From: Thiobacillus sp.
Lineage (GTDB): Bacteria; Pseudomonadota; Gammaproteobacteria; Burkholderiales; Thiobacillaceae
Assembly (NCBI GenBank): GCA_024709425.1
Contig: JANJWS010000067.1
Span: forward strand, 60,253-124,252
Direction of reading: 5' to 3'
DNA length: 64,000 bases
The notes under the pieces were generated by a model. It did no database searches. It was not told the origin of the DNA and saw only the letters and a list, made by a program, of their open reading frames with translations. Position 1 is the first letter of the stretch; each line of letters opens with the position of its first letter. Both the position numbers and the translations under genes were made by a program. Positions 54,963 through 63,861 of this stretch are shown here, piece after piece.

Positions 54963-56198
54963 ATGAAGCGTGTCGCCATCGTCGGCGGTGGTCCTGCCGG
55001 TCTGATGGCGGCGGAGAGTCTCGTGTGCGGCGGGACGCAGGTCGACGTTTACGATGCGATGCCCTCGGTGGGCCGCAAGTTCCTGCTGGCGGGAGTAGGC
55101 GGCTTGAACCTCACCCACGCCGAAGCGTTCGACGCCTTCGTTTCGCGCTATGGCGCGCGTGCCGGACTGATCCGCCCGCTGCTCGAAGGTTTTCCTCCGG
55201 ATGCGCTGCGTGCGTGGGTGCACGGGCTGGGAATCGATACCTTCGTCGGATCGTCGGGGCGCGTGTTTCCCACCGGAATGAAAGCCGCGCCGCTGTTGCG
55301 CGCCTGGCTGCACCGCTTGCGCAAGGCGGGGGTGCGTATCCATGTGCGGCACCGCTGGGCGGGGGGGGACGAAACCGGGGCCTTGCGCTTCACCACGCCC
55401 ACGGGCGAGTGTGTGGTTGGTGCCGACGCGACGGTGCTGGCGCTGGGTGGCGCGAGTTGGCCGAAACTCGGCTCGGATGGCGCCTGGGTGCCGTGGCTGA
55501 CGGCGCGAGGTGTCGAGCTTGCCCCGTTGCAGCCCTCGAACTGCGGCTTCGATGTGGCAGGCGGGTGGAGCGAGCATCTTCGCGCAGCGTTCGCGGGACA
55601 GCCGCTGAAGACGGTGGGGCTACGCTTTGCCGACGCAGCGGGGGCAGTACGCGAGCGCCGCGGGGAACTGATGCTGTCGGATACCGGCATCGAGGGCGGT
55701 CTGGTCTATGCGTTGTCGGCGCCGCTGCGCGAGGCGATCGCGGCACGCGGGGCGGTGACCGTTGAGCTCGACCTCCTGCCGGATCGCACGCCGGCGCGGG
55801 TGCTGGCCGAGGTGTCGCACCCGCGCGGCGCGCGTTCCTTGTCCAGCCACCTCCAGAGCCGCACCGGCATCAAGGGCGCGAAAATGGCGCTGTTGCGCGA
55901 GGTTCTGACGCCGGACGAAATCAAGGCGCCGGCGACGCTCGCGCGCGCGATAAAATCGCTGCCGCTCACCCTGGCCGCACCGCGCCCGATTGCGGAAGCG
56001 ATCAGCAGCGCCGGCGGCGTGCGCTTCGAAGCGCTCGATGCCCAGCTGATGTTGCGCGCGCTGCCTGGCGTGTTTTGTGCCGGGGAGATGCTCGACTGGG
56101 ATGCACCGACCGGCGGATATCTGCTGACCGCCTGCTTCGCGAGCGGCCGCGCTGCGGGGCAAGGCGTATTGGATTACTTGCGGGCACGCTCGTCGTAG
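54963..56198 (+). CDS. TIGR03862/HI0933-like flavoprotein
   Basis: 411 residues. N-terminal FAD fold VAIVGGGPAGLMAAESL, then VGRKFLLAGVGGLNLTH, VLALGGASWPKLGSDG, and the C-terminal PTGGYLLTACFASGRAAG that closes the FAD site. This branch of the HI0933 (YhiN) family has no known substrate. The start at MKRVAIV is set by homology. Confidence 0.85.
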   Translation: MKRVAIVGGGPAGLMAAESLVCGGTQVDVYDAMPSVGRKFLLAGVGGLNLTHAEAFDAFVSRYGARAGLIRPLLEGFPPDALRAWVHGLGIDTFVGSSGRVFPTGMKAAPLLRAWLHRLRKAGVRIHVRHRWAGGDETGALRFTTPTGECVVGADATVLALGGASWPKLGSDGAWVPWLTARGVELAPLQPSNCGFDVAGGWSEHLRAAFAGQPLKTVGLRFADAAGAVRERRGELMLSDTGIEGGLVYALSAPLREAIAARGAVTVELDLLPDRTPARVLAEVSHPRGARSLSSHLQSRTGIKGAKMALLREVLTPDEIKAPATLARAIKSLPLTLAAPRPIAEAISSAGGVRFEALDAQLMLRALPGVFCAGEMLDWDAPTGGYLLTACFASGRAAGQGVLDYLRARSS

Positions 56199-56310
56199 GC
56201 GGGCCGCCCCCGGTCCGATACCCTAGTGTTGTTCAGCGTGTAATCGCGGCGGGGCGCCGCGCCTGCCTGCAACGTGCGTCACCCGCGCGCTCATTTGAAT
56301 CGATACATAC

Positions 56311-57960
56311 ATGCTGCGACTGACTGAAATCAAGCTGCCGCTCGACCATCCGCCCGAGGCCCTGCGTGCGGCGATCCTGAAACGCCTGGGCGTCGCCGAT
56401 GTGGAGCTGCTCGACGTCCATATCTTCAGGCGTGCCTACGATGCGCGCAAGAAACACGCGCTCTTGCTGGTCTACTCGGTCGACATCACGGCGAAGGACG
56501 AGGCGGCGTTGCTGAAGAAATTCCGCAACGATCCACACGTCAAGCCGTCGCCTGATATGGATTATCAGTTCGTCGGCCACGCGCCGGAAAACCTCACCGA
56601 GCGCCCGCTTGTCGTCGGCTTCGGCCCGTGCGGCATCTTCGCCGCGCTGGTGCTGGCGCAGATGGGTTTCAAACCCATCGTGCTGGAACGCGGCAAGGCG
56701 GTGCGCGAACGCACGCAGGACACCTGGGGCCTGTGGCGCAAAAAGGTGCTCAACCCCGAATCCAACGTGCAGTTCGGCGAGGGCGGGGCGGGCACCTTCT
56801 CCGACGGCAAGCTCTACAGCCAGATCAAGGACCCGCGTCATCTCGGTCGCAAGGTGCTGGACGAGTTCGTCAAGGCGGGGGCACCCGAAGAAATCTTGTA
56901 CGTATCGAAACCGCACATCGGCACCTTCCGCCTGGTGACGATGGTGGAAAACATCCGCCACGAGATCGAGGCGCTGGGTGGTGAAATCCGCTTCCAGCAG
57001 CGCGTCGCCGACGTGCTGATCGAGAACGGCCGCGTCGAAGGCGTGGTGCTTTCGAATGGCGAGACGGTGAAAAGCCGCCACGTCGTGCTTGCCCTCGGCC
57101 ACAGTGCGCGCGATACCTTCGAGATGTTGCACACGCGCGGCGTGCACATGGAGGCCAAGCCGTTTTCCGTCGGCTTTCGCATCGAGCATCCGCAGTCGCT
57201 CATCGACCGTGCGCGGTTGGGGCCGAACGCCGGCAACCCGCTGTTGGGGGCGGCCGATTACAAGCTGGTGCACCACGCAAGGAACGGCCGCACGGTCTAC
57301 AGCTTCTGCATGTGCCCCGGCGGCACCGTCGTCGCGGCGACCTCGGAGGCGGGGCGCGTCGTGACCAACGGCATGAGCCAGTATTCGCGCAACGAGCGCA
57401 ACGCCAACGCCGGCATCGTCGTCGGCATCACGCCGGGGGACTTCCCCGGCGACGATCCGCTCGCGGGGATGCGGCTGCAACGCGAACTCGAAGCGCGCGC
57501 CTTCGAACTTGGGGGCGGCGACTACCAGGCGCCGGGACAGCTGGTCGGCGACTTCCTCGAAGGCCGCCCGTCGCAGGCCCTGGGAAGCGTCGAACCCTCG
57601 TACAAACCCGGCGTGCATCTCACCGACCTCGCCACCGCGCTGCCGCGGTATGCGATCGAGGCGATCCGCGAGGCGCTGCCCGCATTCGACAGGCAGATCC
57701 CGGGCTTCGCGATGGAGGACGCCGTGCTTACCGGCGTCGAGACGCGCACGTCCTCGCCGGTACGCGTCACCCGCGGCGATGATTTCCAGAGCGTGAACGT
57801 GCGGGGGCTGTTCCCTGCCGGGGAGGGCGCGGGTTACGCCGGGGGCATCCTGTCCGCCGGGGTCGACGGCATCAAGATCGCCGAGGCGGTGGCACGCGAC
57901 ATGCTGGGCCTGGAGGCCGCCCAGTCGGGTGCGCGCGCCGGGCCGGGCTGCGACTACTGA
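56311..57960 (+). CDS. FAD-dependent dehydrogenase of the COG2509 type
   Basis: 549 residues. An N-terminal ~95-residue domain (LRLTEIKLPLDHPPEALRAA, DVHIFRRAYDAR) precedes the FAD domain VVGFGPCGIFAALVLAQMG, the motif NVQFGEGGAGTFSDGKLYS and C-terminal GEGAGYAGGILSAGVDGIK. Homologues are annotated as uncharacterised NAD(P)/FAD-dependent oxidoreductases. Substrate unknown. Confidence 0.85.
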   Translation: MLRLTEIKLPLDHPPEALRAAILKRLGVADVELLDVHIFRRAYDARKKHALLLVYSVDITAKDEAALLKKFRNDPHVKPSPDMDYQFVGHAPENLTERPLVVGFGPCGIFAALVLAQMGFKPIVLERGKAVRERTQDTWGLWRKKVLNPESNVQFGEGGAGTFSDGKLYSQIKDPRHLGRKVLDEFVKAGAPEEILYVSKPHIGTFRLVTMVENIRHEIEALGGEIRFQQRVADVLIENGRVEGVVLSNGETVKSRHVVLALGHSARDTFEMLHTRGVHMEAKPFSVGFRIEHPQSLIDRARLGPNAGNPLLGAADYKLVHHARNGRTVYSFCMCPGGTVVAATSEAGRVVTNGMSQYSRNERNANAGIVVGITPGDFPGDDPLAGMRLQRELEARAFELGGGDYQAPGQLVGDFLEGRPSQALGSVEPSYKPGVHLTDLATALPRYAIEAIREALPAFDRQIPGFAMEDAVLTGVETRTSSPVRVTRGDDFQSVNVRGLFPAGEGAGYAGGILSAGVDGIKIAEAVARDMLGLEAAQSGARAGPGCDY

Positions 57961-58024
57961 CCGTTGCCTCGGGCACCACGGGTTGGCGGGCATCACGAAA
58001 TTTTCATTTGCTTTTTTGTTAATA

Positions 58025-58042
58025 TTTCAATATTGTTTGAAA
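58025..58042. promoter_or_regulatory. ArsR operator overlapping the arsR start
   Basis: TTTCAA and TTGAAA are exact inverted arms around a six-base centre and end one base before the arsR ATG. The centre TATTGT (58031-58036) could itself be the -10, with TTGCTT (58008-58013) as -35 at 17 bases. Bound ArsR would then block the polymerase directly, and the message would begin at or next to the ATG. Confidence 0.55.
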
Positions 58043-58043
58043 C

Positions 58044-58391
58044 ATGAAAACGAAGGCCGCCGTCACCGCGCTTGCCGCCCTCGCCCAGGAATCGCGCCTG
58101 GCGATCTTCCGCACGCTGGTCCAGGTCGGCCCCACTGGCTTGGCCGCGGGCAAGATCAGCGAACTCACCGGCATCGCACCTTCCTCGCTGTCCTTTCACC
58201 TGAAGGAACTGGCGCACGCCGGCATGGTGGACGCGCGGCAGGCGGGGCGCTTCGTCATCTACACCGCGAACTTCGAATCCATGAACGCGCTGCTCGGTTT
58301 TCTCACGGAGAACTGTTGTGGCGGAAATCCCTGCTCGCCAGTGTGTTCGCCGGCGTGCGACCCCGTAACCACCACCAAGGAACCCTCGTGA
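58044..58391 (+). CDS. arsR: ArsR-family arsenic-responsive repressor
   Basis: 115 residues, winged helix with TGIAPSSLSFHLKELAHAGMV as recognition region. A cysteine-rich tail, ENCCGGNPCSPVCSPACDP, is the likely As(III) sensor, as in the ArsR type with C-terminal cysteines. No ribosome site precedes the ATG. It heads the arsenic cluster and the stop overlaps the arsC GTG. Confidence 0.9.
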   Translation: MKTKAAVTALAALAQESRLAIFRTLVQVGPTGLAAGKISELTGIAPSSLSFHLKELAHAGMVDARQAGRFVIYTANFESMNALLGFLTENCCGGNPCSPVCSPACDPVTTTKEPS

Positions 58392-58807
58392 CCCAACCCT
58401 ACACCGTGCTGGTGCTGTGCACCGGCAATTCCTGCCGCTCGCAGATGGCCGAAGTGCTGCTGAACCATGATCTCGCCGGCCAGGTGCGCGCACTGTCCGC
58501 TGGCACGCGCCCGCAGCCGAAGGTGGCGGACGGCGCCATCGCCGCGTTGAAGGCGGCCGGCCTCGACACCGACGGCTTGCACCCCAAGGACATCGACGCA
58601 GTGATGAACGAGGACATCGACCTCGTCGTGACCGTGTGCGACAACGCGAAGGAAGCCTGCCCGATTTTCCCGAAGCCGATCCCGGCGATCCATCTGCCGT
58701 TCCACGATCCGCACGGCGAGCCGCTGGAAAGCTTCATCGCGGTGCGCGACGATATCCGCGCGCGTCTGGTGCCGGCGGTGCGCGAGACGCTGGGCCAGCC
58801 GGCGTGA
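58388..58807 (+). CDS. arsC: Arsenate reductase, thioredoxin-coupled (LMW-phosphatase type)
   Basis: 139 residues. Active-site loop VLCTGNSCRSQMAE with the nucleophilic Cys, and the two resolving cysteines in VTVCDNAKEACP. This is the Cys-relay form that uses thioredoxin rather than glutaredoxin. Reduces arsenate to arsenite. GTG start overlaps the arsR stop. Confidence 0.93.
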   Translation: MTQPYTVLVLCTGNSCRSQMAEVLLNHDLAGQVRALSAGTRPQPKVADGAIAALKAAGLDTDGLHPKDIDAVMNEDIDLVVTVCDNAKEACPIFPKPIPAIHLPFHDPHGEPLESFIAVRDDIRARLVPAVRETLGQPA

Positions 58808-59487
58808 CGCACGCACGCCGGCTGGCGGCCGAAGCCTTGGGCACGGCGTTCCTCCTCGCGGTGGTGATCGGCTCGGGCATCATGGGGGAGCGGCTCGCCG
58901 GCGGCAACCTCGCGCTGGCGCTGCTGGCCAACACGCTCGCCACCGGCACGGGGCTTGCGGTGCTCATCCTCGTGTTCGGCCCGGTGTCGGGCGCGCACTT
59001 CAACCCCGCCGTTTCGCTGGCCGACGCGGTGCGCGGCCGGCTGCGCTGGGGCGACGTGCCGTCCTATGTGGCTGCCCAGATCCTCGGTGCGTTCGCGGGG
59101 GTGGCGGCCGCGCACCTGATGTTCGAACTGCCGCTCTTTGCCGCGTCGCAGCACGTGCGCGCAGGCTTGGCGCAATGGTGGAGCGAATTCGTCGCGACCT
59201 TCGGCCTGGTGACGGTGATCATCGCCTGCGTGCGTCACCGTCCCGGCGCGATCCCGGCGGCGGTCGGTGCCTACATCAGCGCGGCATACTGGTTCACCGC
59301 GTCGACCTCGTTCGCCAACCCGGCCGTGACGCTCGCGCGCGCCGTCTCCGACACCTTCGCCGGGATCCGGCCGGTCGATGCGCCGGGATTCGTCGTGGCG
59401 CAGCTCGCCGGGGCACTGTGCGCGGTGGCGCTGGCACGCTGGCTGTTCTTCCCGGCAGTGCCGTCAGGCGCACACAATGACGGCTGA
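58804..59487 (+). CDS. Aquaglyceroporin-family channel (AqpS-like)
   Basis: 227 residues, six helices with two NPA boxes (SGAHFNPAVSLADA and SFANPAVTLARA). GTG start overlaps the arsC stop. Sitting between arsC and further arsenic genes, it probably lets arsenite leave the cell down its gradient, as AqpS does in Sinorhizobium. It replaces a classical ArsB pump, which is missing from the window. Confidence 0.85.
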   Translation: MTHARRLAAEALGTAFLLAVVIGSGIMGERLAGGNLALALLANTLATGTGLAVLILVFGPVSGAHFNPAVSLADAVRGRLRWGDVPSYVAAQILGAFAGVAAAHLMFELPLFAASQHVRAGLAQWWSEFVATFGLVTVIIACVRHRPGAIPAAVGAYISAAYWFTASTSFANPAVTLARAVSDTFAGIRPVDAPGFVVAQLAGALCAVALARWLFFPAVPSGAHNDG

Positions 59488-59533
59488 CATGTCGCCGCCG
59501 CGACGCCGGTCTGCAACTTCGCCGAGGAATTCC

Positions 59534-60454
59534 ATGCTGAAACGCTTCCTGCTTCTGATCGCACTGCTCACCACCGTCGCCGGTGCCCACGCCTACCAGC
59601 CGCGCGCCGAAAAAGTCGCCGCCAACGTCTATGCTCTTGTTGGCCCGCTCGGCCAGCGCAGTGCAGAGAACGACGGCCTCAACGCCAACTACGGTTTCAT
59701 CGTCACGCGCAAGGGGGTGATCCTGATCGATTCCGGCGCGAGTCGGCTCGGCGCGCAGACGATCGAGGTGGCGATCCGCAAGGTGACGAAGCAGCCGGTG
59801 CGCTGGGTCCTCAACACCGGCAGCCAGGATCACCGCTGGCTGGGCAACGACTATTTCGCCGGCAAGGGGGCCGAGGTCATCGCGCTCGCGCGCACCGCCG
59901 CCACGCAGGCTGAGACGGGCGCGCAGCAGCTGGACAACCTCGAACGCTTTCTCGGTGACCGCCTGCGCGGCACGCGTCCGCTGCCGGCACCGAAGACGCT
60001 GACAGGCGAAACGGCAACGCTCGATCTCGGCGGCGAGACGCTGGTGCTGGCCTACACCGACGCCCACTATCCGGGCGACGCCTGGGTGTGGCTGCCCAAG
60101 CGCCGCATCGTGTTCAGCGGCGATCTCGTCTATGTCGACCGCCTGCTCGGCGTGCTGCCGCGTTCCAGCGTGAAGCATGGCCAGCAGGCGTTCCGCGCGC
60201 TGGCAGCGCTCAAGCCCGCCCGCATCGTGCCGGGCCACGGCCGGGTGTGCGATCTCGCGCAGGCACAACGCGAAAGCGGCGACTACTATGATTTCCTCGC
60301 CGATGCCATCGGTCGCGCAGCGCGCGAGATGGAGCCGATGGACGCGACGCTGGACCGCCATGCCGATCTGCCCGCTTTCCGGCATCTGCAGAACTACGGT
60401 GATCTGCACCGTGCCAACATGAACCGCGCGTTCACCGAATTCGAAGCGCAATAA
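59534..60454 (+). CDS. Exported metallo-beta-lactamase-fold protein with an incomplete metal motif
   Basis: 306 residues. Signal peptide MLKRFLLLIALLTTVAGAHA, ribosome site gaggaat. The fold is clear (NYGFIVTRKGVILIDSGAS, RIVFSGDLVYVD, RIVPGHGRV), but where relatives have NTHVHGDHWLGN this one has NTGSQDHRWLGN. The first two His ligands are Gly and Gln, so one metal site is probably lost. It may be a single-metal enzyme or a binding protein. Its stop overlaps the permease ATG within an arsenic cluster, so a role with arsenic or thiol compounds in the periplasm is possible. Confidence 0.8.
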   Translation: MLKRFLLLIALLTTVAGAHAYQPRAEKVAANVYALVGPLGQRSAENDGLNANYGFIVTRKGVILIDSGASRLGAQTIEVAIRKVTKQPVRWVLNTGSQDHRWLGNDYFAGKGAEVIALARTAATQAETGAQQLDNLERFLGDRLRGTRPLPAPKTLTGETATLDLGGETLVLAYTDAHYPGDAWVWLPKRRIVFSGDLVYVDRLLGVLPRSSVKHGQQAFRALAALKPARIVPGHGRVCDLAQAQRESGDYYDFLADAIGRAAREMEPMDATLDRHADLPAFRHLQNYGDLHRANMNRAFTEFEAQ

Positions 60455-61416
60455 TGTTCGACGCCCTTGCCAGCTGGCTGGTCTTCGACCTCGCCGGCCT
60501 GTCCGAAAATGAACCGCTCGGCGCAGCGCTGCACTTCTTCGTCATGGACGTCACGAAGATCCTCGTGCTGCTGACGCTGGTGATCTATGTCATGGGCCTT
60601 GCGCGCGCCTTGCTCAAACCCGAGAAGGTGCGCGAATTCATCCGCAATCGCGGCAACATCCAGAGCCGCTTCATGGCGGTGGGGCTGGGGGCGGTGACGC
60701 CGTTCTGCTCGTGTTCGTCGATACCGCTGTTCATCGGCTTCGTCGAGGCGGGCATCCCGCTCGGCGTGACGCTGTCCTTTCTCATTGCCAGTCCGATGAT
60801 CAACGAAGTCGCGGTGGTGGTGCTGGCATCCAGCATCGGCTGGAAGTTCACCGCACTGTACGTGGCGACCGGGCTCAGCGTGGCGTTGATTGGCGGCTTC
60901 GTGCTGGAACGCTTCAAGCCGGAGCGCTGGGTCGAGGACTACGTGTGGAAGATCCGCATGGGCGAGGCGGCGCGGATCGAGGAAGACCGGTCCCTGCGGG
61001 CGCGTCATGAATACGCGGTTGGGCAGGTGAAGGAAATCGTCGGCCGCATCTGGAAGTTCATCCTCATCGGCGTCGGCGTCGGTGCGTTCATCCATGGCTA
61101 CGTGCCGGCAGACTTCGTGGCCCGGATCGCCGGCGACGGCGGCCTGTTGTCGGTGGTCGGTGCGGTGCTGGTCGGCGTGCCGCTGTATTCCGACGCCGTC
61201 GGCATCATCCCGATCGCCGAGGTGCTGCTGGGCAAGGGCGTGCCGCTCGGCACCGTGCTGGCGTTCATGATGGCGGTGACCGCACTGTCGCTGCCCGAAA
61301 TGATCATCCTGAAAAAGGTGGTGAAGGTGCCGCTCCTGGCGCTGTTTGCGGCCTATCTCGCGACGGCCTTCATCGTCGTCGGCGTGTTGTTCAATTTTCT
61401 GAGAGGTGTCCTATGA
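60454..61416 (+). CDS. ArsP/DUF318-type permease
   Basis: 320 residues, about eight helices in two halves around a cytoplasmic loop. TPFCSCSSIPLFIGF is the family hallmark, with the cysteine pair used for trivalent organoarsenical efflux in ArsP. Second-half motif VGVPLYSDAVGIIPI is conserved. With ArsM downstream, export of methylarsenite is a sensible guess. The ATG overlaps the previous stop, and the stop overlaps the next ATG. Confidence 0.85.
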   Translation: MFDALASWLVFDLAGLSENEPLGAALHFFVMDVTKILVLLTLVIYVMGLARALLKPEKVREFIRNRGNIQSRFMAVGLGAVTPFCSCSSIPLFIGFVEAGIPLGVTLSFLIASPMINEVAVVVLASSIGWKFTALYVATGLSVALIGGFVLERFKPERWVEDYVWKIRMGEAARIEEDRSLRARHEYAVGQVKEIVGRIWKFILIGVGVGAFIHGYVPADFVARIAGDGGLLSVVGAVLVGVPLYSDAVGIIPIAEVLLGKGVPLGTVLAFMMAVTALSLPEMIILKKVVKVPLLALFAAYLATAFIVVGVLFNFLRGVL

Positions 61417-61724
61417 GCGCAGACCTGCATCCTTCCATCGTCGCCCTGGTCTCGCTGGCGGCGAACATCGCGGCCAACCATCCCAAACAGGGCCTGTGCC
61501 AGGTCGATCGCCTGAAAGACTATGGCGTCAGCGCGGCGCAGATCGACGCGGTGATCGAGATCGCGCGCCACATCCGCGACGAAGCCGGGCAGCAGCTCGA
61601 CGCCCGTTTCGATGAGGCCTATGGCGCCTGCAAGAAACCCGCCGATCCGTTCGCGAACATCGGGGTGGCAGCGTCGGGATCGACCTGCTGCACGCCGACG
61701 CCCTCGGGCAAGTCCTGCTGCTGA
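61413..61724 (+). CDS. AhpD-like small protein with a cysteine tail
   Basis: 103 residues. The first 70 ([20 protein letters not shown] and [20 protein letters not shown]) resemble the helical CMD/AhpD fold, but the usual CxxC of AhpD is not there; only one Cys (GLCQVD) is near. The last 20 residues carry two Cys pairs, [14 protein letters not shown]. It lies between the permease and arsM and overlaps the permease stop. It may hold or pass arsenite. I know of no assigned function. Confidence 0.7.
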   Translation: MSADLHPSIVALVSLAANIAANHPKQGLCQVDRLKDYGVSAAQIDAVIEIARHIRDEAGQQLDARFDEAYGACKKPADPFANIGVAASGSTCCTPTPSGKSCC

Positions 61725-61738
61725 AACGGAGCATGACC

Positions 61739-62539
61739 ATGAGCATTACCGAAGACGACCAGATCCGCCAGCAGGTGCGCGAGGCCTACGGCGCCGTGGC
61801 ACGCAGCGGCTCCGCAGGCTGCGCCGCATCCGGATGCTGTGCGCCGACCGACGAGAACGTCGCCGAACTGCTGTCGCGCGGCATCGGCTACAGCGCCGAG
61901 GAGACGACGTCCGTTCCGGAAGGCGCCAACCTGGGCCTGGGCTGCGGCAACCCCCAGGCCATTGCGGCGCTGAAGGTCGGCGAAACCGTGCTCGACCTCG
62001 GTAGCGGCGCCGGCTTCGACGCGTTTCTTGCCGCGCGCCAGGTCGGGGAAACCGGCCGCGTGATCGGTGTCGACATGACCCCCGACATGGTGTCCAAGGC
62101 CCGCGCCAACGCGGTCAAGGGCGGCTATGCCCACGTCGATTTCCGGCTCGGCGAGATCGAGCACCTGCCGGTGGCCGACGCCACGGTGGACGCCATCATT
62201 TCCAACTGCGTCATCAACCTGTCACCGGACAAGGCCCAGGTGTTTCGCGAGGCGTTCCGCGTGCTGAAGCCGGGCGGCCGGCTCGCCATTTCCGACATCG
62301 TCACCAGTGCGCCGCTCCCCCCGGCGATGCAGCAGGAGGTCGCGCTCTACACCGCCTGCGTGGCCGGCGCGGCGAGTGTCGAGGAACTCGCGGCCATGCT
62401 TGCGGAAGCAAACTTCGCCGACATCCGCATCGCCCCCAAGGACGCCAGCCGGGAATTCATCCGCCACTGGGCACCCGGGCGGGGTGTGGAAGACTACATC
62501 GTTTCGGCCACCATCGAAGCCGTCAAGCCGGCGCGCTGA
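61739..62539 (+). CDS. arsM: Arsenite methyltransferase ArsM
   Basis: 266 residues. SAM domain [20 protein letters not shown], with the conserved catalytic cysteines in [14 protein letters not shown] and LYTACVAGA, plus an N-terminal cysteine group [10 protein letters not shown]. It methylates As(III) to mono- and dimethyl forms. I choose the ATG at 61739 because cggag lies seven bases before it; the ATG at 61733 is too close to that site. Confidence 0.93.
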   Translation: MSITEDDQIRQQVREAYGAVARSGSAGCAASGCCAPTDENVAELLSRGIGYSAEETTSVPEGANLGLGCGNPQAIAALKVGETVLDLGSGAGFDAFLAARQVGETGRVIGVDMTPDMVSKARANAVKGGYAHVDFRLGEIEHLPVADATVDAIISNCVINLSPDKAQVFREAFRVLKPGGRLAISDIVTSAPLPPAMQQEVALYTACVAGAASVEELAAMLAEANFADIRIAPKDASREFIRHWAPGRGVEDYIVSATIEAVKPAR

Positions 62540-62550
62540 AGGAGAACAGC

Positions 62551-62784
62551 ATGAAGGACATCAAGGTGCTGGGCAGCGGTTGCGCCAACTGCGCGACCAC
62601 GCTCAAGCTCATCGACGACATCGCGCGTGCCCGGGGGGTTGCCGTCAAGCTCGAGAAAATCGAGGACATGGCCGCCATCCTCGGTTATGGGGTCATGTCG
62701 ACGCCCGGCGTGGTGATCGACGGAAAAGTGGTCCATGCCGGCGGTGTGCCGGACCGCAAGAAGATCGAAAGCTGGCTGAACTGA
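62551..62784 (+). CDS. Small thioredoxin-like CxxC protein
   Basis: 77 residues with the redox motif GSGCANCATTLKL at the N-terminus and the cis-Pro STPGVVIDG. This is the TM0996-type redox-active disulfide protein often found beside permeases and arsenic genes. It could recycle ArsC or ArsM cysteines. Ends the arsenic cluster; aaggag ribosome site. Confidence 0.85.
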   Translation: MKDIKVLGSGCANCATTLKLIDDIARARGVAVKLEKIEDMAAILGYGVMSTPGVVIDGKVVHAGGVPDRKKIESWLN

Positions 62785-62857
62785 AGCGCGCAGGGCACTG
62801 CATTGTGCCCGAGGCTGACTATGATGAAAGGCGAACCCTGTCCTGATGGAGTGAGCC

Positions 62858-63757
62858 ATGGCCAGCATTCGCCGCATTCTCGCGTGCACGGATTTTTCAC
62901 CCGCTTCCGAACGTGCGGTGCACCGTGCCGCGCGCATCGCTTGGCATCTGCGTGCCGAACTGCATCTGTTGCATGTTGTGCGCCCGCTCGATCTTTATCC
63001 CGGGCTGTCGCTCGATGCGGAAGTGCTGGTGAGCCACGACGAGACGCTGCGGCGCGCCGAGCAGGCGCGGATCGACGCGGTGGCGGGAGAACTGGCCCAA
63101 ACCTTTGAAGTGGAGGTCCGGCCGGCCACCCGCATCGGCCGCGTTCATGGCGAAATCGCGGCGCACGCAGAGGAAATCTCGGCCGATCTGGTGGTGGCGG
63201 GCGCCCGGGGCGAGAACTCGCTGCTCGATCTCGTTGTCGGCTCCACGGCTTCGCGCCTGCTTCGACTGGCCGCATGTCCTGTACTGATTGTGCGCAAACC
63301 AGCGGAGGAACCGTATCGCAAAATTCTCGCCGCGGTGGACTTTTCACCGATATCACGCGAGGTGGTGCGCCATGCGCTCGAACTGGCGGGCGGCGCACGC
63401 GTTGACGTGTTGCACGTTCTGGGGACGGAGGCGGAGCGCCAGCTTCGCAGGGCCAAGCTTGCCGGTGTCGACGTGGTGGATTGGCTGGATCGGCGCCGCA
63501 CCGAGGCGGCGCGGCAGATGGATACGCTGCTGGCCTCGGTGGAGGGCGGCGCGGCGGCCGGGCGCCGGTTCCTGCCGGGCCTTGCGTCGGCCGCGATCTG
63601 CGAGGACATCGAGGAGAATCACGTCGACCTGGTCGTGCTCGGTCGCCATGGCTATGGCGGCGGGCTGCAGGACTGGATGCTCGGCAGCGTGAGCAAGGAC
63701 GTGGCCTTTTCGACGGCGTCCGACGTGCTCCTGATCAATCCGCGCCAGCCGGCCTGA
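62858..63757 (+). CDS. Tandem universal stress protein
   Basis: 299 residues made of two UspA domains (about 1-145 and 152-297). Both have the ATP-binding pattern G-x2-G-x9-G(S/T): GARGENSLLDLVVGSTAS and GRHGYGGGLQDWMLGSVSK. Cytoplasmic stress protein, target unknown. 73 bases separate it from the arsenic cluster; a GGGCAC/GTGCCC hairpin lies in that gap (62793-62810). Confidence 0.92.
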   Translation: MASIRRILACTDFSPASERAVHRAARIAWHLRAELHLLHVVRPLDLYPGLSLDAEVLVSHDETLRRAEQARIDAVAGELAQTFEVEVRPATRIGRVHGEIAAHAEEISADLVVAGARGENSLLDLVVGSTASRLLRLAACPVLIVRKPAEEPYRKILAAVDFSPISREVVRHALELAGGARVDVLHVLGTEAERQLRRAKLAGVDVVDWLDRRRTEAARQMDTLLASVEGGAAAGRRFLPGLASAAICEDIEENHVDLVVLGRHGYGGGLQDWMLGSVSKDVAFSTASDVLLINPRQPA

Positions 63758-63824
63758 TGCACGCCAGCCGGCGTGTGGTGTCGCCGGGTTGCGGCGGCTG
63801 CGGCAGGCAAGCCCCAAAGCAAAA

Positions 63825-63846
63825 AGGCCACCCCGGGGGGTGGCCT
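63825..63846 (-). terminator. Terminator of tRNA-Thr
   Basis: On the minus strand aggccaccc and gggtggcct pair, followed by a TTTTT run (A tract at 63821-63825 on the plus strand). It lies 16 bases past the tRNA 3' end. On the plus strand it would be the last hairpin after the stress protein. Confidence 0.8.
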
Positions 63847-63861
63847 GAATGCTGTTCATAC

